From Ignavibacteria bacterium (GTDB lineage Bacteria; Bacteroidota; Ignavibacteria; Kapaibacteriales; UBA961), in assembly GCA_016873735.1 (NCBI GenBank), contig VGWD01000004.1, positions 48,886 to 112,885 of the forward strand: a stretch of 64,000 nt of DNA, in the 5' to 3' direction. Positions 29,858-40,160 of this stretch are shown piece after piece (the first letter of the stretch is position 1; every line of letters starts with the position of its first letter). The position numbers and the translations under genes are program-made. The notes under the pieces were generated by a model. The model did not search any database. It saw only the letters and a program-made list of their open reading frames with translations, and was not told where the DNA came from.

Positions 29858-30631
29858 TCAATTCTCTGATAATTTATACATCACTCCAACTTGGAAACTC
29901 AAACCACTGGAAGTTATAGATGGAGAAATGCCCGCTTGTGCACTTCCCAAACCTGCAGATTGAACTACTCCTTTTGAGGTCATTGGAACAGTTATACCAT
30001 TACACAATAATCCATCACTGGAAGTAAATCCCAAATTATATCCAATATTTCCCATTAATGACAATTTGTCATTGATCTTATATGTCGGGGTAATTCCAAC
30101 ATTTATTGCAAGACCGCTAAATTCCATAGAAAGGTCGTCACCCTCATTAAATGTTCCTTCGGAAAGAATTACAGGAGGTGTATAACTAGGTATTACAGAA
30201 ATAGCGCCCAAATCTGCTTTTCCTCTGTTATAGCCTAGTTTTGGGGTAATAGATAGATTCAATTTATCACCTTTCATAATTGCATAATTCACACCGATAT
30301 TCGTTGCCAACAATTGAATACCCGACAATGAATATTGTATTTCAAAAAGGGCACTAAGATTATCATTCAACTTTCTTACACCACCAATCATAATACCAAT
30401 ATTCATTGCTGATGGTTTCATCCCTTCTAAATCAATTCTAACTCTACCTTCACTGCTTGAAGGGTTTACAGATTTTAAACCAAACTTTTCCCAATCAGAA
30501 ATATCAAACTTTGTAAAGTCTGAAGTTGATGTTCCGGCAATATTCAAACCACCGTACACATCAAATGGTAGCTGTCCTTTTGCATTTAAGAAAAGGGCGA
30601 AAAACATACAGAACACAGTAATTCTTTTCAT
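29858..30631 (-). CDS. Outer membrane beta-barrel protein
   Basis: A 257-residue protein with signal peptide MKRITVFCMFFALFLNAKG and alternating beta-strands typical of small OM barrels (PFDVYGGLNIAG, LSALFEIQYSLSGI, KLNLSITPKLGYNRG, LSLMGNIGYNLGF, LSFQVGVMYKLSEN at the C-terminus). Specific role unknown. The first ~60 codons and the leader are about 95% identical in DNA to 39861-40065, where they are joined to a different barrel half. It has its own terminator. Confidence 0.75.
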   Translation of the reverse strand: MKRITVFCMFFALFLNAKGQLPFDVYGGLNIAGTSTSDFTKFDISDWEKFGLKSVNPSSSEGRVRIDLEGMKPSAMNIGIMIGGVRKLNDNLSALFEIQYSLSGIQLLATNIGVNYAIMKGDKLNLSITPKLGYNRGKADLGAISVIPSYTPPVILSEGTFNEGDDLSMEFSGLAINVGITPTYKINDKLSLMGNIGYNLGFTSSDGLLCNGITVPMTSKGVVQSAGLGSAQAGISPSITSSGLSFQVGVMYKLSEN

Positions 30632-30660
30632 AAATTACTCCTAATAATTAGAATATGATG
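30456..30660 (-). repeat. 205-bp direct repeat, copy 1
   Basis: This segment (leader plus first ~58 codons of the barrel gene) matches 39861-40065 with about a dozen differences over 205 bases, in the same orientation and offset by 9405 bases. Similarity stops sharply at the GCTTGAAGGG end, inside the coding sequence. Confidence 0.9.
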
Positions 30661-30725
30661 TTGCTTCAACAGCAACTATATATCATTTATTAAACTTTAT
30701 AAAGTATCTAGCCTACGGAATTAGC

Positions 30726-33700
30726 TTACTTTGAAATAATGAAACTTGACGAAAATAGACCTTTGTCTGTCGAGACCATAATCGTATATAATCCATTAAT
30801 CATAGAGGAAGCATTTATTCGTATCGATGTTCCAAATTCTGATGCTTCAATTGTATTAACAAACTGTTGGACTGCTCCAATGCAATTATAGATATTCCAT
30901 TGATGTACAATACCAAATGATTTCGGAATATAAATCGAGAACTCACTATCCATTGATACTGGATTGGGAGTTACTATAAGTGATTGCGTAAGTAATAAGT
31001 CTCCTGTTATTGATGCTGAACCATCAATAACAACAGTAATCATTGTATCATTGGTACAGTTATTTTTATCAGTCTCGGTAACTTTTATGTATGCATTACC
31101 GGAAGCAAAGAAATCAACTACTATTACCGAATTATTTGGATTACTAGTAATAGCTGCATTTCCAAAAGCTTCCCATTTATACACTGAAGTCGATTGACTA
31201 TTTACTTGGTATGCTATACTTTTCTGATTTGGAAACACTTTAACTGGTCCAGAAATAACTGGAATTGGTAGCGGGACTTCATACAGAGTAAATAATTCTG
31301 ACTCTCCAATACAATCTCCAGATTTCGTTACTACCGAATACTTACCAGGGATAAATGCCAAGTATACTCTATCTGTTGCGCCTTGAATTATAACACCATC
31401 TCTCTTCCATTGATATGTATTAGCGGAGAGTTTGCATTCCAATCCTCTACTATCACCTTTACACAAATAATTTCCACCACCAAATGATGTGATTTCTGGT
31501 TTTAATCCATTCTCAATAAGTATTGAAACTGTTGTGTCTTTTACACATCCCTGATTGTTCATTTCTGTTAATTTTATAAATCCAACTCCAATACTTCTGG
31601 CATTTATTATAACGGAATCTCCTGTATAATTTCCTTTAATGCTTAAGTTTTGAGTTAAAACATTCCATGTATAGGTTGATCCTATTTTCTTTACCGTTTT
31701 AAATACTAGATTTTGCTGATTCTCACATGCTGTATTAGGCCCAAATATTTCAACTTTAGGAGCTTCTGTTACCTCAATTTGATACCTACCTATTGTAGAA
31801 CACCCAGTAACTTTGTCAGTTACTAATACAAATATAGAATCGTAACCAATTGATTTATCCCACAATACTTTCACAGAACTACTGGTTGATCCCGAAACGA
31901 TGGTTCCTCTGTCTATTCCATACCATGAATATGAATATCCTGAGACATTTTGCACTGAATACGTTTCTATAGGTCCACTGAAACATATAGTATTCGTCCC
32001 TGTGATTGTAGGATTAGGTGCATTGTTAATATTCACGATAAATGTTGTATCCTTAAAACAACCGGTTGTGTTATCTGTTTGACGAACAGTGAGTGTATCT
32101 TTACCCATTTTTGTCCAATTAATACTCACTGTACTTCCATATATACTGTTTGTTATTTTTCCATTACTTGGGTACTGCCATTGATATGAATGGTTACTTT
32201 GGCTCACAACTGAATACTCGAATACAGAACCTACGCATACAATATTTACACCTGAGATAACAGGTTTCGGTTTAGTGGAAATATAAATAGATAATGTTGT
32301 GTCTTTAAAACAACCTGTTAGATTATTTGTTTGTCTAACTTTTAATGTTTCAAATCCTGATGTATTGTTGTTCCAATTAATGGAAACAGTAGAGCTTGTT
32401 GTTGCAGTTGCATAGGTTCCTTTTGTCAATGGCTGCCATTGATATGAATGATTACTTACGGATTGTACTTGATATAATAGTAAACGTTCTCCCTCACACA
32501 CGATATTCTTTCCTGTAATAAAGGGGGTTGGTGACGAATTGATAGTAACATTCAAGATCGTATCTTTAAAACAACCAGTTGAGTTGTTGGTCTGTCTCAT
32601 TTTTAATTGTTCAGTTCCTGTACTTCCTGTCCAATTAATAGTAACCGTACTGGATGCTGATCCCGATATGATTGTTCCGCGCAGTGGCTGATACCATTGA
32701 TAACTGTGACCACTAATTGGGGAAACACTGTATTGAATATTCGTTGCACCTTGACATACTGATGAATTTCCAGTAATAACCGGTACAGGTGACGAATTGA
32801 TAGTAACATTCAAGATCGTATCTTTAAAACAGCCAGTTGAGTTGTTGGTCTGTCTCATTTTTAATTGTTCAGTTCCTGTACTTCCTGTCCAATTAATAGT
32901 AACCGTGCTGGATGCTGATCCCGATATGATTGTTCCGCGCAGTGGCTGATACCATTGATAACTATGACCACTAATTGGGGAAACACTGTATTGAATATTC
33001 GTTGCACCTTGACATACTGATGAATTTCCTGAAATAACCGGTACAGGTAATGGGTTAACTGTGATGTTTACTCCATTATTACTACCAGTAACATTTGGAT
33101 TTGAAGATACAACCCTGATACGATATGAACTTCCCGAATTAGTAGCTATAGGAATGATACATGTTATGCTCCCTGAATTTACCGAAGTGACAGAACCCAA
33201 AACAGTTGTTGTTGTAAATGAACCATATTGATCTGATAATTGGGCTTGGAAAACATTACCTGAATTGAATGTACCTGTAATGCTATATGATAATGTGAAA
33301 GTCTCACCTTGACAATAATTTGTTTTTGGGGCAGAGCAAGAAATAGAATTTGTAGTTCCGCCACCACCATCTTGCCATTTTACTAAATAAGCATCCTGAT
33401 TTCCAGTATAAAAATTATAGTATCCATTTTGTGCTATATTTGTACTCGAAAGGGTTGCTCCTGCATTATAAATAAAACTGGATCCATCAATAGCCAGATT
33501 AACACTTAGGTCCCAAGATGTACCACCATAATATGTCCCCCATTGACGTACACCTGAGGAATTGAATTTAACAAGAAATTCATCTTGACCTCCAGAAATT
33601 GAAGTCTGATATCCATTGCTTGATGCTATATTGGTTGTTGAACTTGTACCGCCCCCAAAATATACATTACCGGATGGGTCACATACAACACCCCAACTTC

Positions 33701-35525
33701 CTTCATCTCCATCACCTGCATAAAATGAACCCCATTGGCGAACACCATTTGTATTAAATTTCACAATAAATGCATCGGTGCCAGCACCAAAACTTGTTTG
33801 ATGTGCTCCCGTTGTTGCTATACCAGAAACTGATTCTGTTTGCCCTACTACATATATATTTGCTGAAGCATCTCTTGCAATATTATTTGCCTTATCATCA
33901 GAGCTACCACCATAATATGTACCCCATTGGCGAACACCATTTGTATTGAATTTCGTAATAAATCCATCTGAATCGCCACCGATAACTGTTTGATGTGCTC
34001 CCGTTGTTGCTATAGATGTCGAAGATGAAGTTTCTCCACATATATAAACATTATTTGATGCATCACTTACTATGTCTAATACAAAATCGTCCGATGAACC
34101 TCCATAATAAGTACCCCATTGACGAACTCCATTTGTATTGAACTTTGCTATTAATCCATCATAAGATCCGCCAATTGAGCTTTGATGGGAACCACTAGTA
34201 GCTATTCCTGTTGTAGAATTCGTTAAGCCAACAACATAGACATTTTCGGAAGCATCCAGGGTTATATCATCTAATCCATCCCAATTAGATCCACCATAAT
34301 ATGTACCCCATTGACGCACTCCTGATGATGAAAACTTAACTAGTATTCCATCTCTTGAACCGGATAATGATGCTTGATGTGAGCCGGTTGTTGCTATGGC
34401 TGTTGTAGATTCAGAACCACCTGCAATAAACACTGATGACGAAGTAGCAATCACACCATAAGTAACTTCAGCTGAAGCACCACCATAATATGTTGCCCAT
34501 AGTAAGCCACAATTACTGGTAAACTTAACTAGCATAATATCTTGAGTTCCATTAAATGTTGATTGATGAGAACCCGATGTTGCAATCCATGATGTAGAAG
34601 TAGTCCAACCTGACAGATATACATTATTTGAAGGGTCAGTTGCAACACATGAAGTCACTTCAGTTCCGGTATCTCCATAATATGTTCCCCATATTCTTGT
34701 TGGTGGATCAATTGTCAGAATGGATGTTGGGTCATATTCACCAATGATAAATGATACTGTATTATCATTGATTGCAAATGAAGAAGGTATTTCTCCTGCT
34801 TGATATGTATATGGCTTACCCTGCAATAAAATTCCAAATGGGGTATGAACCTGAAGATCATTCTCAGCTGTCAAACTAATGGAATCAGCACCATTGAATG
34901 TAAATGAAATATCTGTAGGATTACCTCCTGGATGAACAATGAAATCATATTGTAATTTTCCCTTATCATTTCTATACAAAACAAAGTCTATGTTTTGATA
35001 TATGTCCTTGATGAGTATTCTTTCATACTTTTTTACTTCTGTGATACCATCTGGACAATGTGCTAAGTAGAAATTTATATAATCTTCTGATTGCTTTTCT
35101 CCAATCACTCTTGGTGAAGTATTAGAATTATTGCATACCATATCAATACGATATACATCTTTCGTCCATTGAAAATCATTCTCTTTTGATGAACATTGCT
35201 TTGGATCAGGGGAAGTACCTTTGGTGGTGATACGATGGAATTCAAATGATACACCATTCTTAGTCACAAAGACAAGACCATCGGGTACTGAGGCATAGTA
35301 TAAAACATCCGGTCTAAGTGTACCATGCTGATCTATTACTTGACCTTTATTCTCAATAAACACTACATCATTGTTTGAATGTAATAGATGTGATGCTTTA
35401 TCGAATTTTTCATTAGAAATCAAGTATAGTGTGCTTCCTTGTATGAAATAGGCAAATACGACAAACAATGTTTGAACAGCATAAACAAGCAATGTTTTAC
35501 GAGAAGTATGTAATGTATATAGCAT
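30726..35525 (-). CDS. Giant T9SS protein with SBBP beta-propeller and PKD/Ig-like repeats
   Basis: About 1600 residues; a likely start is MLYTLHTSRKTLLVYAVQ, whose hydrophobic stretch is a signal peptide (an ATG 23 codons upstream at 35594 is possible). An N-terminal domain begins VFIENKGQVIDQHG, of the kind that precedes SBBP propellers. Then come about eight SBBP blades built on WGTYYGGSSDD and NVYVVGQT-like units, followed by some eight PKD/Ig-like domains with the core GHSYQWYQP and CFKDTILNVTIN. The T9SS sorting domain has VTPNPVSMDSEFSIY and SSSFIISK at the end. Probably a surface adhesin or matrix protein. Two adjacent Ig-like domains are almost identical in DNA. Confidence 0.85.
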   Translation of the reverse strand: MLYTLHTSRKTLLVYAVQTLFVVFAYFIQGSTLYLISNEKFDKASHLLHSNNDVVFIENKGQVIDQHGTLRPDVLYYASVPDGLVFVTKNGVSFEFHRITTKGTSPDPKQCSSKENDFQWTKDVYRIDMVCNNSNTSPRVIGEKQSEDYINFYLAHCPDGITEVKKYERILIKDIYQNIDFVLYRNDKGKLQYDFIVHPGGNPTDISFTFNGADSISLTAENDLQVHTPFGILLQGKPYTYQAGEIPSSFAINDNTVSFIIGEYDPTSILTIDPPTRIWGTYYGDTGTEVTSCVATDPSNNVYLSGWTTSTSWIATSGSHQSTFNGTQDIMLVKFTSNCGLLWATYYGGASAEVTYGVIATSSSVFIAGGSESTTAIATTGSHQASLSGSRDGILVKFSSSGVRQWGTYYGGSNWDGLDDITLDASENVYVVGLTNSTTGIATSGSHQSSIGGSYDGLIAKFNTNGVRQWGTYYGGSSDDFVLDIVSDASNNVYICGETSSSTSIATTGAHQTVIGGDSDGFITKFNTNGVRQWGTYYGGSSDDKANNIARDASANIYVVGQTESVSGIATTGAHQTSFGAGTDAFIVKFNTNGVRQWGSFYAGDGDEGSWGVVCDPSGNVYFGGGTSSTTNIASSNGYQTSISGGQDEFLVKFNSSGVRQWGTYYGGTSWDLSVNLAIDGSSFIYNAGATLSSTNIAQNGYYNFYTGNQDAYLVKWQDGGGGTTNSISCSAPKTNYCQGETFTLSYSITGTFNSGNVFQAQLSDQYGSFTTTTVLGSVTSVNSGSITCIIPIATNSGSSYRIRVVSSNPNVTGSNNGVNITVNPLPVPVISGNSSVCQGATNIQYSVSPISGHSYQWYQPLRGTIISGSASSTVTINWTGSTGTEQLKMRQTNNSTGCFKDTILNVTINSSPVPVITGNSSVCQGATNIQYSVSPISGHSYQWYQPLRGTIISGSASSTVTINWTGSTGTEQLKMRQTNNSTGCFKDTILNVTINSSPTPFITGKNIVCEGERLLLYQVQSVSNHSYQWQPLTKGTYATATTSSTVSINWNNNTSGFETLKVRQTNNLTGCFKDTTLSIYISTKPKPVISGVNIVCVGSVFEYSVVSQSNHSYQWQYPSNGKITNSIYGSTVSINWTKMGKDTLTVRQTDNTTGCFKDTTFIVNINNAPNPTITGTNTICFSGPIETYSVQNVSGYSYSWYGIDRGTIVSGSTSSSVKVLWDKSIGYDSIFVLVTDKVTGCSTIGRYQIEVTEAPKVEIFGPNTACENQQNLVFKTVKKIGSTYTWNVLTQNLSIKGNYTGDSVIINARSIGVGFIKLTEMNNQGCVKDTTVSILIENGLKPEITSFGGGNYLCKGDSRGLECKLSANTYQWKRDGVIIQGATDRVYLAFIPGKYSVVTKSGDCIGESELFTLYEVPLPIPVISGPVKVFPNQKSIAYQVNSQSTSVYKWEAFGNAAITSNPNNSVIVVDFFASGNAYIKVTETDKNNCTNDTMITVVIDGSASITGDLLLTQSLIVTPNPVSMDSEFSIYIPKSFGIVHQWNIYNCIGAVQQFVNTIEASEFGTSIRINASSMINGLYTIMVSTDKGLFSSSFIISK
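32531..33046 (-). repeat. Tandem 258-bp duplication inside the SBBP gene
   Basis: Two head-to-tail units, 32531-32788 and 32789-33046, differ at only a handful of positions. Each encodes 86 residues, exactly one PKD/Ig-like domain. The unit is a multiple of three, so the frame is kept. The neighbouring domains of the same type are much more diverged, which dates this copy as recent. Confidence 0.93.
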
Positions 35526-35624
35526 TTGGTAACCCAGAATAAATAACAAAAAACGGTACAATTGAATACTACTAAAAAAATAGTTTAGTAACATGATAAC
35601 TATTCAATATGGACATCAACTGAC

Positions 35625-38600
35625 TTAATTCTGAAATATTAATTTCTCATAATAGTAACTACCATCTTGAGTTTGAAGATACATGTGATAAATACCAGAC
35701 GGTAGATATTCTATCTTAAAACTCTCATATATGTCTGACACAGCTGACAGTCTTTTTCCATCAGATGAAAATATTGATAGAGTCTTAATACCGGTTTGAG
35801 GTAAAGGTTGTATTGTATAGTTATCTTTATTCTTTATTAGCAAATAAGGTAATTGTAGTTCTTCTTTGATATTAGTCAGTAAACTTCTTTGAATATTAGC
35901 ACTGAATTTGTAAGTACCTATCGTATTTGGTTTACTTGCCATAACCCGGACATAGATTTTGGAGGGTTTATCTCCTATTATTTTTAATGCATTGTAGCTA
36001 TTCTCATAGAAATCTGTCCATTGTATCCCATTTGAACTTATTGCAAACTTTGCATCAATAGAGTAAACTTTTCCATCATTTGATGACACAATATCACTTA
36101 AAAAGTTATCAATTGTATATGTATATCCAGCAGGCAATTCTATCGTATAATAATCAACATCTGATGGATTGTGAAGAGATGCACTTTGAGTTGTAACGAT
36201 TGAATTATTTGCCAAGAAAGATGCAAATAAGAGCGAACTGGATGATACTTGATTATTATCTTCATAATTATCTTTGTTCAAGGTCTTGGTAACTTCAAAA
36301 TCAAACGCATATGTTCCTACATCTCCCTGATTCTTAGGTTTTACTCGAACAAAAAGTGTATAGTTACTGTTAAGTGTTACAGACTGTATGTCTGATAATG
36401 GGCCATCATACCATTGCGACCAAGTGGAGCCATTTGTTGTATATGACCATTCACAATCTATAGTATAATTTGCACTGTTTAGATAGTTCTTATCTCGAAT
36501 ATATGGTACGATAGAATAGTAATAGTCGCTCGGGCAAATTATCTTATAATAATCTATGTCTGAATCCGAATGAATCGATGCTCCGGTTGCACTTAGTGTT
36601 TTTTTCAGGTTAGGAAATGTTTGTGACATATTAAAAGATGTGACAATCGTATTGTTATCTTCATATATATCCTTTGGAACAGACTTTGAGATTACTACTT
36701 CAAAATCATATGTTCCTGTCTTTCCTTGGAAGAATGGGTACACATTAAAATATATTGTTTTACCCCCTTCAATTATTATAGATCCATCTGTATTGATATC
36801 GTCATAACTATCTGATGATAGATTACCAATCGAATAGTTCCACATAGCATCTACTGTATATGTCTTTCCATTATCTCGATTATATTCATCTTGTATTCTA
36901 GCATTTATAAAATATGTTGATCCTGCCGGCAGATCGATTTTGTAATAGTCCACATCGTCTGTATTGTGAATAGAAGTATATGCGGTTGAATATGAATATT
37001 GTTGTTGAGATCCATATGGTATTCTAGTTGCTGTTACTTTTGAGTTATTATTTTCAAATTGATCAGCAACCAATTCAGGTTTTGAAATTATTACACTTAA
37101 AGGATTTATCATCTGATTTTCAGACTTTACTATTTGCCATCCAAGACTTTGATTAAAAGTCCATGCCACAATTTGGTAAGTACCAGGTGGAACTCCAAAT
37201 CCATCACTTGAGGTAAATGTAATACCATTCGTAAAGTGGTAATTATATTTTAGGTCAACATTTGTGAATCTACCAATACTCTTTATCCAATAACCTGATT
37301 CATCATGAAGATCGAGGGATATTGTACCAAGAAAATCGCTGCCTTTATTCAATACATCATATGTAATTGACACAGGTTTGCCTTCAACTATATTTGTTGG
37401 GCTTATTGTAAACTGTTTATTCATAACAATATTACTTACAGAATTAACAATTGCCGAAACATAATTTGAGTGATTTCCGTCATTCACTATTTGCCAATCT
37501 CCACCTAATGGGCGTGCCAGAATTATAGCATGATATGTTCCTGGTAACACAGTATCAGAGAGCGTTCCAGCCAATTGAATATTATTGTTATACACATAAG
37601 ATGGTGGTAAGCCATTACTTTCGGTAACTGAAGCTGTTACATCAACAATATCATAGTTCTCATCTACAAGAACACCTACATAGTCACCTTTAAATATCTC
37701 ATTACCATTATTGACCAAATTGAATGCTAATGTATATGTACCTAAATAATTTATCGTACTTGGATTTACAGTTAACGGGGTATACAATGCTAAATCCATT
37801 TCTGGGACATTATTTGAAACATTTGGTTCTAAATTGAAAATAGCTTGTTGATGTTGATTAAAATTCCCAGATCCTCCTCCGGTTCCACCTGTTCCCGGGT
37901 TCAAGGCATTAATTGTAAAATACCCATCATACACTCCTCCCCATCCCCAATTAAAGTGAAAATAATTACCTGTATCATAACCATCACATACAAATGCATG
38001 ACCTCCACCTGAACCAAATCCTGCATACATAATTGGTCTTTGGTTGTCTAATTCTTCTTTTAACATCTGAATCCAAACTGATTCAGTATAGCTAGATCTT
38101 CTTACACCGATTGTTGAAGAAGAGTAATCAAAGTATTCTTTAAACGCAAACTCTGAACAATTTTCTGTTTGTGAAGCTTCCGATATAACATAAGCACCGC
38201 TAACGCTGGGACTATAATCCATATTAACAGAAACACCACAGTGATACATCAATGTTGCAACATCATTGTTTGTGGATGTAACTTGATTGGGCATATTGGA
38301 CCAATTATAATTGGTGATTGAAAAGTTTGCAGAGAGAGTCCCATATTTTGAATGTACATATGAATGGCTACCAACACCTTTTGCTGGATGATTCCAGTAT
38401 TTCATGATTTGTGCCATTGCTGTAGCAACACAGCCTGTTACTGATCTAGCTGATTGATTATTATCATATGGACACATTGCATTATAATAGGGTGATTGAT
38501 TCCACTTAGTTGTTAAAAGTGGACTTACAGTTTCACCCTTTATCATGCTTTGAGTTTGTCCTTCTAAAAGGGAAATCCATTCTCTGCTAATATCGTCTGT

Positions 38601-38966
38601 GGGAGGTAGTTTACTCCTGATTATGTATCGCAACTCTCTTTCGTACCCATCTAACCATTTACTTACATTGCTTCCAATACTATCTTTCCTAAATATAGAT
38701 TCTTTGGAATATCCTAATATCGGATATGATGCATCATCACCAGCAACAATAACAAATGAATTATTATATTCATCATTGAAGATATAATATAGCTTGTATA
38801 TCGTGGTATCTGGCATAATTCGTGCTTCTTCAGCATGAATCAATTCAATTGAATAAGTCTGTAAAAAACTTATACCTACCTTTTTTGCCTGTTCTGGAGA
38901 TACTTGTTTGGCTATAATAAATGTCTGGCAAATAAGAGAAAGGAGCAAAACATATATCGACTTCAT
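35625..38966 (-). CDS. C10 (streptopain-type) cysteine protease with T9SS tail
   Basis: A 1113-residue secreted protease with signal peptide MKSIYVLLLSLICQTFIIAK. Residues 20-150 form the Spi-like pro-domain (KKVGISFLQTYS, FVIVAGDDASYPILGYS). The catalytic domain has Cys179 in VTGCVATAMAQIMKYW, His323 in GGGHAFVCDGY and the FNWGWGG motif. Then come repeated beta domains, including PPC-like units with DNYEDNNQ or DIYEDNNT and SDIDYYKI or DDVDYYKI. The C-terminal end (TLSIFSSDGKRL, LPSGIYHMYLQ, YYEKLIFQN) is a T9SS-like sorting domain. Comparable to interpain/PrtT-type proteases of Bacteroidota. It follows the 39007 gene by about 40 bases. Confidence 0.9.
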   Translation of the reverse strand: MKSIYVLLLSLICQTFIIAKQVSPEQAKKVGISFLQTYSIELIHAEEARIMPDTTIYKLYYIFNDEYNNSFVIVAGDDASYPILGYSKESIFRKDSIGSNVSKWLDGYERELRYIIRSKLPPTDDISREWISLLEGQTQSMIKGETVSPLLTTKWNQSPYYNAMCPYDNNQSARSVTGCVATAMAQIMKYWNHPAKGVGSHSYVHSKYGTLSANFSITNYNWSNMPNQVTSTNNDVATLMYHCGVSVNMDYSPSVSGAYVISEASQTENCSEFAFKEYFDYSSSTIGVRRSSYTESVWIQMLKEELDNQRPIMYAGFGSGGGHAFVCDGYDTGNYFHFNWGWGGVYDGYFTINALNPGTGGTGGGSGNFNQHQQAIFNLEPNVSNNVPEMDLALYTPLTVNPSTINYLGTYTLAFNLVNNGNEIFKGDYVGVLVDENYDIVDVTASVTESNGLPPSYVYNNNIQLAGTLSDTVLPGTYHAIILARPLGGDWQIVNDGNHSNYVSAIVNSVSNIVMNKQFTISPTNIVEGKPVSITYDVLNKGSDFLGTISLDLHDESGYWIKSIGRFTNVDLKYNYHFTNGITFTSSDGFGVPPGTYQIVAWTFNQSLGWQIVKSENQMINPLSVIISKPELVADQFENNNSKVTATRIPYGSQQQYSYSTAYTSIHNTDDVDYYKIDLPAGSTYFINARIQDEYNRDNGKTYTVDAMWNYSIGNLSSDSYDDINTDGSIIIEGGKTIYFNVYPFFQGKTGTYDFEVVISKSVPKDIYEDNNTIVTSFNMSQTFPNLKKTLSATGASIHSDSDIDYYKIICPSDYYYSIVPYIRDKNYLNSANYTIDCEWSYTTNGSTWSQWYDGPLSDIQSVTLNSNYTLFVRVKPKNQGDVGTYAFDFEVTKTLNKDNYEDNNQVSSSSLLFASFLANNSIVTTQSASLHNPSDVDYYTIELPAGYTYTIDNFLSDIVSSNDGKVYSIDAKFAISSNGIQWTDFYENSYNALKIIGDKPSKIYVRVMASKPNTIGTYKFSANIQRSLLTNIKEELQLPYLLIKNKDNYTIQPLPQTGIKTLSIFSSDGKRLSAVSDIYESFKIEYLPSGIYHMYLQTQDGSYYYEKLIFQN

Positions 38967-39006
38967 AATAAATCCTTACTGAGAATAGCTAAACTGTATG
39001 TTGTAT

Positions 39007-39516
39007 TTACTTACACATAACGGATAATTCATTTTTATCAATCATTTCATTTACTTGTTGTATTATATTTTCATTTGGAGATATACGATTACACATATAC
39101 ATTTCAACCAGAGGATCTTTATCAAGAATAGCTCTTTTTATTTGATCTATGCTTAATGGCTTTCGGAGCTTACTGTAACTTCTATAAGTCAATGTTAGAA
39201 ATGCCACATTTTTGTTTATACCCCTTCTATCAAGATAATATCCATCATGTAAACGAATAGGCATGACCTCTTTTGAAGTCATGCCTATTAAATCCATTGG
39301 ATGAGGATATGATACTATCTCGCTTTTGTCATCCGACAATAATACAGGAACATTTCGACTGTAGTCCCTCTTCATTTTATAGATGACAATAGGAGGTTGA
39401 GAAATAGTAGTTTTTCCTGAGGATATATCTTTGATTTGTTGAGCAAATACTTTTAAAGGTAATGTTACACAAACAAGAAAAGTCAATTTAATTACCACAG
39501 AAAAAATGTTTCTCAT
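39007..39516 (-). CDS. Secreted hypothetical protein
   Basis: About 169 residues from MRNIFSVVIKLTFLVCVTLPLKVFAQ, a standard signal peptide. The mature part contains PPIVIYKMKRDYSRNVPVLL, SDDKSEIVSYPHPMDL and DGYYLDRRGINKNVAFL. I recall similar 'VIYKTKxDYSxxVPV' proteins of unknown function in Bacteroidota. It stands directly upstream of the C10 protease on the same strand and may be cotranscribed. A protease partner role would be speculation. Confidence 0.6.
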   Translation of the reverse strand: MRNIFSVVIKLTFLVCVTLPLKVFAQQIKDISSGKTTISQPPIVIYKMKRDYSRNVPVLLSDDKSEIVSYPHPMDLIGMTSKEVMPIRLHDGYYLDRRGINKNVAFLTLTYRSYSKLRKPLSIDQIKRAILDKDPLVEMYMCNRISPNENIIQQVNEMIDKNELSVMCK

Positions 39517-39562
39517 TCGTACTCCCTCTTGTCTAATATTATAATACATATCCTAATGCTGT

Positions 39563-40021
39563 TCAAAGGGGTGTATATCCAATCCCAGCTCTAACTGTAG
39601 TAAAATCTATATTTCCTTCACTATTAATAACATTATAATCAATATTAGCAATTGCATAGAAATTTGTATTCAATGAATATTTTAACCCGGCGCCAATGGA
39701 GCAACTTAAAGAACTGCCGGACTCCTCAGCTGAAGTTAGATAACTTGATGCTCTTGATTTCCAAATTGTATAACCAAGTTTTGCAGTAACAGAAGGCTTT
39801 ACATTACCCGAAGTGAAATAATACCTTGAACCTACCAGTAATGGAAGATACTCCTCGCTACTTGAAGGGTTTACAGATTTTAAACCAAACTTTTCCCAAT
39901 CAGAAATATCAAACTTTGTAAAGTCTGAGGTTGATGTTCCGGCAATATTCAAACCACCGTATACATCAAATGGTAACTGTCCTTTTGCATTTAAGAAAAG
40001 GACGAAAAACATATAGAACAC
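39563..40021 (-). pseudogene. Chimeric OM barrel gene with lost start codon
   Basis: The first ~55 codons match the barrel gene at 29858-30631 almost exactly (PFDVYGGLNIAGTSTSDF). The equivalent of its ATG is AAG here, and TAA TAA stops lie just upstream. The first possible start is a GTG at 40021, which gives a signal peptide without its basic end (MFYMFFVLFLNAKG). After residue ~56 the protein switches to a different barrel half (YLPLLVGSRYYFTSG, SVTAKLGYTIW, RAGIGYTPL) related to the protein at 45108-45680. It may be a weakly expressed GTG-started gene or a dead duplicate; the frame itself is intact. Confidence 0.65.
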
Positions 40022-40065
40022 AGTAATTCTTTTCTTTTATTACTCCCAATAATTAAAATATGATA
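39861..40065 (-). repeat. 205-bp direct repeat, copy 2
   Basis: Second copy of the segment at 30456-30660. The three-base difference CAT/CTT with its neighbours removes the start codon. The upstream leader continues to match for about 30 bases beyond the start, then diverges. Confidence 0.9.
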
Positions 40066-40160
40066 TTGCTCTAATTGCAAAGGTTCAATACTAATTAAAA
40101 ATGATCTTTTACCATTATTCTTAAGTGGTGATCACTTTTTTTCTCACTATTAAGTTGGAA

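Noticed and set aside
33400..34700. Repeating DNA pattern with regular spacing, considered as a repeat array such as CRISPR
   Set aside because: The periodicity follows SBBP beta-propeller blades in an unbroken coding frame, with no spacers.
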